Below are positions 1 to 6,142 of a stretch of DNA of 8,887 nt, in pieces (the stretch's first letter is position 1; the number at the start of each line of letters is the position of its first letter). The notes below the pieces were generated by a model. The model saw only the letters and a list, made by a program, of their open reading frames with translations. It made no database searches and was not told the DNA's origin. Source of the DNA: an uncultured Caulobacteraceae bacterium. GTDB lineage: Bacteria > Pseudomonadota > Alphaproteobacteria > Caulobacterales > Caulobacteraceae. The stretch is taken from contig CAISGS010000418.1 in NCBI GenBank assembly GCA_903884915.1, positions 1 through 8,887 of the forward strand, in the 5' to 3' direction. A program made the translations under genes and the position numbers.

Positions 1-1
1 G

Positions 2-589
2 CCCGCCCGCGAGCGTGCCAACGAACAGGACGACACGATCCTTGTGGCGCTCAAGGGCCTGCGCAATCTGCTCGGATTCTCTACCACATTGCGAAAAGCC
101 GCCGGTAAGGCCCTGTTATCCAGTGCAAAACCGGAAGAAGCGGTTGATGAGGGCTGGAAGCTCCTCTCCACCGACCGGCCCGAACGGTTCAATGAGATGG
201 AGTTCCATCTTCCGGCCGAAAACCAGCTCAAGGCCCTCAAAGAGGTGGTCGAGACCATCGAGCGCGAGCGTCCAGACGTCTTCTTCCCCATCGAGGCGCG
301 CCGCATTGCGCCGGACGATGCCTGGCTCTCACCCTTCCAGGGTGGGCCGCGCGGCTCGATAGCCGTCCATTGCCACTATCGCGATGAGTTCGCCTTCATG
401 TTCGAGTTGATCCAGCCGATCCTCTTGCGCTACGGCGGGCGGCCGCACTGGGGCAAGCTGCATAATCTGCAAGGCCAAGCGCTCGAAGCCCTTTACCCAA
501 AATGGAATGATTTCAGGGCCCTAAGGCAACAGCTTGATCCAGAAGGTCGGATGCTGAACCTCTATCTCAAGGGTCTGTTCAATGTCTGA
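2..589 (+). CDS. FAD-linked oxidase, D-arabinono-1,4-lactone oxidase (ALO) C-terminal domain, 5'-truncated
   Basis: This is the last 195 codons of a protein that begins before the window; the frame is open from base 2, so the GTG at 44 is probably internal. The visible part matches the C-terminal ALO domain of the vanillyl-alcohol-oxidase flavoprotein family. Its hallmark is the motif GRPHWGKLH, with the HWGK histidine at 446-448, followed by the typical short tail ending in a leucine/phenylalanine-rich strand. Members oxidise aldonolactones or related sugar acids using FAD bound by an N-terminal PP-loop domain, which lies outside the window, so neither the covalent flavin histidine nor the substrate can be judged. 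The stop codon overlaps the start of the downstream PLP enzyme by 8 bases, indicating cotranscription and probably translational coupling. The domain call is firm; the substrate is unknown. Confidence 0.85.
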   Translation, partial: PARERANEQDDTILVALKGLRNLLGFSTTLRKAAGKALLSSAKPEEAVDEGWKLLSTDRPERFNEMEFHLPAENQLKALKEVVETIERERPDVFFPIEARRIAPDDAWLSPFQGGPRGSIAVHCHYRDEFAFMFELIQPILLRYGGRPHWGKLHNLQGQALEALYPKWNDFRALRQQLDPEGRMLNLYLKGLFNV

Positions 590-1871
590 CGCCCCCTCAA
601 GACGCGGACTTGTGCGGGCAGGATTGGCGGGCGGCGCCCTAGCGGCCCTGACCCTTGGAGGACTATCGATGCGTAAACGCGATCAGGGCGGTCCCCACGA
701 CGCCTATTTCCTTGGCCTGTCCTCCGCCCTAGAGCGCGCGGGTCTGGCCCGTCCGACCTTGGTCATTGATCAGGCAAGGCTCGAGGCTAATATCAAGGCC
801 GTCAAGGCCGCCCTGCCCGCCCGTCAGCATCTGCGGATCGTGGTCAAGTCGCTGCCCTGCGCTAGCCTCATTGATGCGGTGGCCGAGGGCATGGGCACAG
901 AACGGTTCATGGTCTTCAACGCCCCGATGATGGCCACCATGGCGGTCGAGCGTCCGGGCGGCGACTATCTGATGGGTAAGCCCCTCGCCGTCGCTGAGGC
1001 CAAGGGGTTCTATCGCGACCTTCATCGCAACGCCTTTGACCCGGCGAAGCAACTTCAGTGGCTGATCGATAGCCCGGAAAGACTGGATCAGTACGCCGCC
1101 CTCGCTAGCGCCAATGGCGCGCCGATGAGGGTCAATCTGGAAATCGACATCGGCCTTCATCGCGGAGGATTTTCAGGTCCGGAGGGGTTCAAGGCGGCGC
1201 TGGATCGGATCAAGGCCACGCCGAATCTGACTCTCTCAGGCCTAATGGGCTATGATCCTCACCTGTCCCATGTCGCCGCTGGCGAAGCGCGGGCCAAGAC
1301 CTTGGCGCGCAGTCAAAAGACCTATCAAGCCTTTATCGATCAGGTCCGCGACGCGGACTTTGCCTTAGAGGGCATGACGCTCAATACGGCCGGCAGTCCG
1401 ACCTTCCACATGCACCGCGACAATCCCTACGCCACCGAGGTCTCGGTCGGGTCGGCCTTCGTCAAGCCCGTGGATTTCGACACCGACACCCTGACTGATC
1501 ACATCCCGGCGGCCTTTATCGCCACGCCAGTGATTAAGGCCCTGCCTGAAACCCTGCTGCCGACAGCTGAGCAATTGGCAGGCCTGTTGCGGTTCATGGA
1601 CCCCAACACCAGCCGCGCCTTCTTCATCCATGGCGGCCATTGGCTGGCCACACCAGTCTCACCGCCGGGTTTGGAATATTCGTCGCTCTTTGGACGCTCG
1701 AGCAATCAAGAACTGATCACCGGTTCAAACAAGGTGACGCTGCAAGCCGACGACTACATCTTCCTGCGCCCCAACCAGAGCGAGGCAGTGTTCCTTCAGT
1801 TCGGTGATCTTGCGCTCTATGATGGGCAAGAGATTAGCGAAAGATGGCCGGTCTTTAGCCCTTCGGCTTAA
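582..1871 (+). CDS. Tat-signal PLP-dependent enzyme, DSD1/D-threonine aldolase-like (alanine racemase N-terminal fold)
   Basis: This 429-residue protein belongs to the fold-type III PLP family that includes D-serine dehydratase, D-threonine aldolase and alanine racemase. The barrel starts near residue 57 with RPTLVIDQARLEANI, and the expected Schiff-base lysine is K89 in RIVVKSLP. A C-terminal beta domain covers roughly residues 345-420. Residues 6-11 (SRRGLV) followed by an Ala/Gly/Leu stretch to about 28 look like a twin-arginine signal, suggesting a folded, cofactor-loaded periplasmic enzyme, although no clear cleavage site is seen. Where family members carry PNHxC or PNHxD metal ligands, this protein has PNQSE (397-401), so the usual zinc dehydratase/aldolase activity may be absent or altered. 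The ATG at 582 overlaps the upstream oxidase gene and has an AAGGG ribosome site at 569-573. The stop overlaps a convergent lipoprotein gene by 17 bases. Substrate unknown. Confidence 0.85.
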   Translation: MSDAPSRRGLVRAGLAGGALAALTLGGLSMRKRDQGGPHDAYFLGLSSALERAGLARPTLVIDQARLEANIKAVKAALPARQHLRIVVKSLPCASLIDAVAEGMGTERFMVFNAPMMATMAVERPGGDYLMGKPLAVAEAKGFYRDLHRNAFDPAKQLQWLIDSPERLDQYAALASANGAPMRVNLEIDIGLHRGGFSGPEGFKAALDRIKATPNLTLSGLMGYDPHLSHVAAGEARAKTLARSQKTYQAFIDQVRDADFALEGMTLNTAGSPTFHMHRDNPYATEVSVGSAFVKPVDFDTDTLTDHIPAAFIATPVIKALPETLLPTAEQLAGLLRFMDPNTSRAFFIHGGHWLATPVSPPGLEYSSLFGRSSNQELITGSNKVTLQADDYIFLRPNQSEAVFLQFGDLALYDGQEISERWPVFSPSA

Positions 1872-2514
1872 CGAAGCCCGCCGCGGTCTGGTCGGTCCAG
1901 GCCACGACCTTGGTCTGGCAATCGGACAGGGCCTCGTTGATCGCCGAAACCAGCGATTGGACACGATTGCTCTTGGCTGGAACCTGACAGTCGAAGGCCG
2001 ATTGGCTGACGATCGTGCGCTTGTCAGCATCGGCCAGAAGACCACTGATCATCACGGCAGCGACTGGTGACCGGCGTGATCCCTCACTGTAGCGAACCTC
2101 CAAGGCCCGTACATCCAAACGCAGGATCAGTTTAGCGCTGACCGGATCCTTGGATGAGATCAGGCGCGCATCGCCGGTGCCGCGCATGAAGGCATTGGCC
2201 AAGCTCTCTTCGAACATCAGGGACGCCGGCATGGTCCAACGCGCATCGGCCACATAGGCGGCTTGATCGCCTTGGCGGGTCAGGAGGCGGTCGCCCGCCA
2301 CGTCGCGGTTGAATTGAATGGCCCCTTGAAGCACCTGAACCCGGGCCCCCTTTGCGGTCGCCTGAGCGTCCGCCTGAGCCTCCAGGCCCAGATGGTAGAG
2401 CTGCACCGGCTTAGCCTTCGGCAAAAGCGTCACGCAGCCGGCTAGGCTGATCGCGGCCACACCCAGAGCGGCAATCGACGCCATGCGCCGAATGAGATGA
2501 GCAGCACGGGTCAT
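1855..2514 (-). CDS. ABC-type transport auxiliary lipoprotein (DUF330/PqiC-like), partner of the Mla system
   Basis: This 219-residue lipoprotein has a short basic N-terminus, a hydrophobic stretch and a lipobox ISLAGC that places the lipidated cysteine at residue 27. The mature part reads like the ABC_trans_aux family: an early strand around VQLYHLGLEA (37-46), a middle RDVAGDRLLTRQGDQAAYVADARW-type region, and a late strand with IVSQSAFDCQV. Family members (such as PqiC) sit at the outer membrane and are thought to cooperate with MCE proteins in lipid traffic across the periplasm. The gene is the last of the mlaE-mlaF-mlaD-lipoprotein operon. Its ATG overlaps the mlaD stop (ATGA, 2511-2514) and has a strong GGAGGT ribosome site at 2521-2526, so it could still be translated even though mlaD is frameshifted. 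Its 3' end overlaps the convergent PLP-enzyme gene by 17 bases. Membrane destination is inferred. Confidence 0.85.
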   Translation of the reverse strand: MTRAAHLIRRMASIAALGVAAISLAGCVTLLPKAKPVQLYHLGLEAQADAQATAKGARVQVLQGAIQFNRDVAGDRLLTRQGDQAAYVADARWTMPASLMFEESLANAFMRGTGDARLISSKDPVSAKLILRLDVRALEVRYSEGSRRSPVAAVMISGLLADADKRTIVSQSAFDCQVPAKSNRVQSLVSAINEALSDCQTKVVAWTDQTAAGFVKPKG

Positions 2515-3448
2515 GGGCGGACCTCCAGTTCCTTAGCCGGGGCCTTAGTGACAAGGCCACGGGGATTGACTTCAGCTTCGGTGGCCAGCCGGTTCAAGGA
2601 CTCCGCTGCGGCCTGCAGGGTCGAGATCGCTGAACTTAGGCGGGGCAAACCGGTTTTGGCGAACTCTGCCGTCGGCTCTTTCAGTTGCACAATCATAGCC
2701 CGCGCCTCTGCCGTCGCGGCCTTCAGCTCATCGGAGGCTGCACTGACATCGGCAAGGGTCTTGGTCGCATCGCCCTTCATAAGCGCGTCGGTGGAGTCAC
2801 TGGCGGTTTTCAGGGCCAAGGCAGCCGCATCAATATCTTTCAGCGCGGTTTCCGCTTCCGCCAAGATGGCTTTTCGGTCGCGAACTTCGGCGGTCACAGC
2901 TTCGATGTTCTTGAGGGTGTGACCGAGGCTCTTGATATTCTCGTCGGACATCACCTGATTGACGCGATTGATCGCATCCAAGGTACGGGTCAGAACGGTT
3001 CCGCCGCCCTCCAAAAGGTCCGCAAGGGGGCCTTGCTGGCTCATAATAACCGGTACTGTCCCGCGCGCGGCGACATCTTTTAAGAGCGGCTTGGAGGATG
3101 TGCCTGCGGTGATCTGGACTAGTTGACGCCAGTAATGCCCTGCGGCTCCAGCGTAGCGTAGGAGTCCGTGCGAATGGGCACGTCGGAGGTGATCCGGGCC
3201 TTGGCGATGACGCGCTTAGTATCCTTTGGATCGAGCGAAATCTTAGTCACCTCACCGACCTTGATGCCGTTGAAGTGGACCTCTCCGCCTTCAGACAAGC
3301 CGCGCACGGGGCCGACGAAGGAGATGTCGTAGATGGCATAGTCTTGGGCAAACTGAACCCGCGCCAGCCAGGTGACAAAGACCGCCGAAAGGATCAGCAG
3401 GATCAGAGAGATCAATCCCACCAAGAAATAGTTGGCATTGCGTTCCAT
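2511..3448 (-). pseudogene. mlaD: MlaD-family MCE protein, broken by a one-base frameshift
   Basis: Two reading frames together make one MlaD. The first (3448 down to 3119, 109 residues) has the N-terminal membrane helix (about residues 7-29) and most of the MCE domain, ending LEPQGITGVN followed by TAG. The second frame continues directly with VQITAGTSSKPLLKD and runs to the stop at 2511-2513; its first ATG is at 3044. Restoring one base after TA at 3121-3120 gives an unbroken 312-residue protein reading GITGVN-Y-VQITAG, as expected for MlaD. The C-terminal part (about residue 140 onward) is Ala/Lys/Glu-rich and helical, with coiled-coil character. MlaD forms the periplasm-facing ring that passes lipid between the MlaEF transporter and outer partners. 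The ATG overlaps the mlaF stop by one base (TGATG) and follows an AGGAGG site at 3456-3462. The break could be a true mutation or a sequence error; I see no slippery site suggesting programmed frameshifting. Confidence 0.88.
3117..3124 (-). other. Frameshift point in mlaD (one base missing)
   Basis: On the minus strand the bases AAC TAG TCC encode Asn-stop in the first frame, whereas AAC TA- GTC CAG resumes the MlaD sequence N-x-V-Q in the second frame. The lost base therefore falls at or next to 3119-3121. The site is not a homopolymer run, and the local sequence is an ACTAGT hexamer. Confidence 0.85.
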
Positions 3449-4272
3449 CAACCTGCCTCCTCGGCACCCGATGCCGGGCTCTTTAAACGGCTGGACGCTG
3501 CGACCGAAGCCGCCGCCGCCCGACCTCGAGGACCACAAAAATACTCTTGGACCCAAGGATGTTTCGACTGTTCCAACGCGTGCGCCGAAGCCTTGGCGAC
3601 GATCTTCTTATCCGCCAACACCGCTACGCTATCACAGATGGTATAGAGGCTGTCCAGATCGTGCGTGATCATAAAGACCGTGAGACCAAGACTGGCCGAA
3701 AGGTCTGCGATCAGTTCGTCAAAGGCACCTGCCCCAATCGGATCGAGACCCGAGGTCGGCTCGTCCAAAAACAGCAACTCCGGATCAAGGGCCAGCGCCC
3801 GCGCCAAAGCGGCCCGCTTGATCATACCGCCAGACAACTCCGACGGCTTAAGGTCAATGGCATGGGGCGGCAGGCCGACCAGCGCGATCTTTAAGGCTGC
3901 CAATTCGCGCATATCCCTGACCGACAGGTTGCCATGCTGAAGCATCGGAGCCTCGACATTCTCGCCCACCGTCAGGTTGGAAAAGAGCGCGCCGCGTTGG
4001 AACAGCACCCCCCAACGCCGATCGACTGAACTGCGTTCCGCACGGCTGGCCACCGACAGATCGACGCCAAAAATCTTGATCGTCCCCTCGTCGACAGGCT
4101 TGAGGCCGAGGATCGTGTTGAGGAGCACGGACTTACCAGAGCCTGACCCACCGACCACGCCCACGATCTCGCCTTCAGTAATTGTCAGGTCTAGGCCTTG
4201 ATGGATGACGTGCTCACCAAAGCGGGAGGCTAGGCCTTTGATCTCGATGACGGGGGTCTGGCTGGGGCTCAT
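3448..4272 (-). CDS. mlaF: MlaF-like ABC transporter ATP-binding protein
   Basis: This 274-residue ATPase has every ABC motif in order: Walker A GGSGSGKS (41-48, Lys47), Q-loop LFQRGALF (Gln92), signature LSGGM (146-150), Walker B LLFLDEPTSGLD (catalytic Glu171) and the switch histidine in MITHD (His204). The Q-loop FQRGALF and signature LSGGMIKRAALARAL are typical of the MlaF/Ttg2A lipid-transport branch rather than of nutrient importers. It should power the MlaE permease encoded just upstream. The C-terminal tail after about residue 245 is Ala/Ser-rich, and equivalent tails are variable in the family. The ATG overlaps the mlaE stop (ATGA, 4269-4272) and is preceded by a GGAG site at 4281-4284, eight bases away. 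The gene's own stop overlaps the mlaD start by one base, so the three genes are probably translationally coupled. Confidence 0.95.
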   Translation of the reverse strand: MSPSQTPVIEIKGLASRFGEHVIHQGLDLTITEGEIVGVVGGSGSGKSVLLNTILGLKPVDEGTIKIFGVDLSVASRAERSSVDRRWGVLFQRGALFSNLTVGENVEAPMLQHGNLSVRDMRELAALKIALVGLPPHAIDLKPSELSGGMIKRAALARALALDPELLFLDEPTSGLDPIGAGAFDELIADLSASLGLTVFMITHDLDSLYTICDSVAVLADKKIVAKASAHALEQSKHPWVQEYFCGPRGRAAAASVAASSRLKSPASGAEEAG

Positions 4273-5384
4273 ATGTCGAGCTCCATATAGATCAGGGCAA
4301 AGACCGCATCGATCAGGATCAGAGAAAAGATCGCCTGCACCACCGCTGAGGTCACACGCCGGCCCAGAGACTCCACGTCGCCGCCGACCTCCATGCCCTG
4401 CCGACAGCCAATCGAGGCGATGACAGCGGCCATCACGGGGGCCTTGCTCATGCCGATCCAGAAATGGGTGATGCCGACATTCTCGACGATCCGTTGCAGG
4501 AAGAAGGATGGCCCAAGATCGAGCACCGACCAGGTCACCAGCATCCCGCCCAAAAGCCCCGACAGGGTCGCGATAAAGGTCAAGATTGGTATGGCGAACA
4601 GAAGCGCAAAGAACCTTGGAATGATGAGCGCATCAAAGGGATCGATACCCAGCACCCGCATGGCATCAATTTCCTGGCTCATCTTCATCGAGCCGATCTC
4701 GGCGGCAAAGCTACTGGCAGACCGACCGGCGAGGAGCACAGAGGTGATAATGACGCTGAACTCGCGCAGGACCGCGATCCCGATCAATTCAACGACAAAG
4801 ACCTGGGCCCCAAACTGCGACAGCATGTTTGCCCCGAGCAGGGCAATGACCGCACCGATGAAGAAGCTCGTCACCGCCACAATCGGCATGGCATCCAGCC
4901 CAGCTCGTTCGACCAGCGAGAAACAGGCGGCCCAACGGACCCTCTGGGGACTGCGCACGGCCCGTCCGATGGCGGCGAGCAGGCTGCCATTAAAGGCAAA
5001 GGTGTCATAGATGTCGTCGCCGATGGAGTAGATGCCCCGTCCAACCCGTTCGACCAGGGCATGGAAGGGGCGGTTGACGGGCGCAGCTGGCTTTTCCAAA
5101 GCGGCGGCATCCGCGACGAGCGCGAGAAGGTGAAGCGTTGCCGGTCTGCCCCTAAGCCGCTCGGCGTCCATCTGGCCGTCAAGGGCACGAACCACAGCCA
5201 AGGCGCCCGCCGTATCCAGCCGCGCCACCTCAGACAGATCCATGATCGCGTTGGGCGCTGCCTGCACCGCTTGAAGAAGACGCGCGCCCGCCTTGCCCAG
5301 GTCCACCGATGTCCAATCACCACTGGCGATGATGCGACAGGTGCCCTCGGCCTCTTCGAGACGAAAATCAGCGCGCAAACTCAT
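4269..5384 (-). CDS. mlaE: MlaE-family lipid transport permease with fused N-terminal STAS domain
   Basis: This 371-residue protein combines a STAS-like domain (about residues 1-95, with the LDTAGALAVVRAL helix at 57-69) and a MlaE permease domain (about 105-371). The permease part has about five hydrophobic segments, near 165-185, 194-222, 255-286, 305-326 and 347-367, and the family signature EIGSMKMSQEIDAMRVLGIDP region at 229-249. In E. coli the STAS partner MlaB is a separate protein that binds the ATPase; here it appears fused to the permease, an arrangement known in other proteobacteria. Thr58 in DTAG lies where STAS proteins carry a possible phosphorylation or contact residue. It is the first gene of the four-gene Mla operon and forms the inner-membrane channel with MlaF. 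The ATG lacks a ribosome-binding site, and a -10-like TAGACT ends six bases before it. An in-frame TAG four codons upstream rules out a longer start. Confidence 0.94.
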   Translation of the reverse strand: MSLRADFRLEEAEGTCRIIASGDWTSVDLGKAGARLLQAVQAAPNAIMDLSEVARLDTAGALAVVRALDGQMDAERLRGRPATLHLLALVADAAALEKPAAPVNRPFHALVERVGRGIYSIGDDIYDTFAFNGSLLAAIGRAVRSPQRVRWAACFSLVERAGLDAMPIVAVTSFFIGAVIALLGANMLSQFGAQVFVVELIGIAVLREFSVIITSVLLAGRSASSFAAEIGSMKMSQEIDAMRVLGIDPFDALIIPRFFALLFAIPILTFIATLSGLLGGMLVTWSVLDLGPSFFLQRIVENVGITHFWIGMSKAPVMAAVIASIGCRQGMEVGGDVESLGRRVTSAVVQAIFSLILIDAVFALIYMELDI

Positions 5385-5419
5385 GGATGCAGTCTAACAG
5401 AGGTCGAGTGCAACCCCAA
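5385..5419 (-). promoter_or_regulatory. Candidate promoter for the mla operon, leaderless arrangement
   Basis: On the minus strand, TTGGGG (5419-5414), 17 bases, then TAGACT (5396-5391) resemble -35 and -10 boxes. The -10 ends six bases before the mlaE ATG (5384), so transcription would start at or next to the A of the ATG. No purine-rich ribosome site lies between, which fits a leaderless mRNA. The boxes are only partial matches, and readthrough from the methyltransferase gene 40 bases upstream is an alternative. Confidence 0.35.
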
Positions 5420-5424
5420 GGCGC

Positions 5425-6048
5425 TTAGGCCACAACGGCGCTGCCCCATTCACTCCAGCCCAAGATTTGCGGCGTACCGGGCAGGTACATGCCGTGCTGA
5501 TCCTGCAACTGAAATTCTGCAGCGGCGATGGCGCTGGCAATGGGACGGGTCATGTGGCAACCGCCCGCCAGCCGCTTCCAGATCGGCTCGATCCGGCGCT
5601 GCCAGGTTTGCACCTTGGCGTCGGGGGCAAGGCCGTGCTCACAGAACAGGAAGGTCCCACCCGGCTTTAAGGCGCGCTTGGCCTCAGCCAAGGCGGCGGC
5701 GGGGTCTTGCACGGAGCAGAGGGTGAAGGTGCAGACCACCGTGTCAAAGCTCCCATCCGCAAAAGGCAGGGCCTCGGCTGTCCCCTTAGCTATGGTCACA
5801 TTCAGGCCCTCAGGACGCGGGGCCGCCTCAGCAAAGGCGCGAAGCTCGTCGGAGGGATCGACGCCCTCAACGCTACTGACCAATTTGGGGTCATAGAAGG
5901 CCAGATTTAGGCCACCGCCGATGCCCAGTTCCAGCACCCGCCCCTTGGCCAGAGGCACGACCTTGGCCCGCTGCTTCATGATTGGCTTGGAGGCACAGGC
6001 GCAGCCAATCAGCTTGGGCATGATGTGGCGGTCATAGAATGACGTCAT
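5425..6048 (-). CDS. Class I SAM-dependent methyltransferase (UbiE/METTL7-like)
   Basis: This 207-residue methyltransferase has a glycine-rich SAM-binding motif I, VLELGIGGGLN (38-48), an acidic strand-2 end in VEGVDPS (Asp64), the GTAEALPFADGSFDTVV stretch (89-105) typical of Methyltransf_11 proteins, and LKPGG (128-132) before strand 5. The N-terminus, SFYDRHIMPKLI followed by a Cys-containing segment and KPIMKQR, resembles METTL7-type and related small bacterial methyltransferases that act on lipids or small hydrophobic molecules, but the substrate cannot be deduced. The ATG at 6048 has a strong GGGAGGA ribosome site (6053-6059), spaced four bases. The gene ends 40 bases before mlaE on the same strand, so cotranscription with the lipid-transport operon is possible. 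An inverted repeat lies upstream at 6083-6124. Confidence 0.88.
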   Translation of the reverse strand: MTSFYDRHIMPKLIGCACASKPIMKQRAKVVPLAKGRVLELGIGGGLNLAFYDPKLVSSVEGVDPSDELRAFAEAAPRPEGLNVTIAKGTAEALPFADGSFDTVVCTFTLCSVQDPAAALAEAKRALKPGGTFLFCEHGLAPDAKVQTWQRRIEPIWKRLAGGCHMTRPIASAIAAAEFQLQDQHGMYLPGTPQILGWSEWGSAVVA

Positions 6049-6082
6049 CGGATCCTCCCGGCCACGCCTTGATCGGTGCGGC

Positions 6083-6107
6083 TTGTCTTAGACCCTCAGG
6101 CTAGATC
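6083..6107 (+). promoter_or_regulatory. Caulobacter-type sigma-73 promoter match pointing antisense
   Basis: On the plus strand, TTGTCTT (6083-6089), 10 bases, then GCTAGATC (6100-6107) fits the Caulobacter housekeeping pattern TTGaCgS-N10-14-GCTANAWC, with a perfect -10 and an imperfect -35. No plus-strand gene follows; a transcript would run antisense into the 3' end of the nuclease gene. A chance match is quite possible. Confidence 0.25.
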
Positions 6108-6124
6108 ATTTTGGCCTAAGACAA
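6083..6124. repeat. Inverted repeat upstream of the methyltransferase gene
   Basis: TTGTCTTAG at 6083-6091 is matched by its exact reverse complement CTAAGACAA at 6116-6124, nine perfect pairs, with two further inner C-G pairs after one mismatch and a 24-base centre. No T-run follows the second arm in either direction, so it is not a standard intrinsic terminator. Its place in the 94-base gap between the nuclease 3' end and the methyltransferase start suits an operator or mRNA leader structure. The function is inferred. Confidence 0.5.
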
Positions 6125-6142
6125 ATAGAAAATCGATAAGCC

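Noticed and set aside
729..1160. 143-codon minus-strand frame within the PLP enzyme gene
   Set aside because: It is the reverse-strand shadow of the well-supported PLP enzyme and has no start context or recognisable domain.
2511..3044. The second mlaD frame as an independent small gene starting at ATG 3044
   Set aside because: No ribosome site precedes this ATG, and family sequence continues upstream of it (VQITAGTSS...), so it is the C-terminal part of mlaD.
3117..3140. Programmed ribosomal frameshift to explain the split mlaD
   Set aside because: No slippery heptamer, no adjacent Shine-Dalgarno-like stimulator and no obvious stem-loop are visible; other MlaD proteins are made from a single frame.
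3446..3556. N-terminal extension of MlaD to an upstream start at 3556
   Set aside because: The extension lies inside mlaF in another frame and reads as low-complexity sequence; the start at 3448 has an AGGAGG site and begins with the usual MERNANYFLVG.
4464..5726. 420-codon open frame on the plus strand, opposite mlaE and the methyltransferase
   Set aside because: It spans two well-supported minus-strand genes and their gap, has low-complexity Arg/Gly/Asp/His-rich content and no recognisable domain; it is a typical GC-rich shadow frame.
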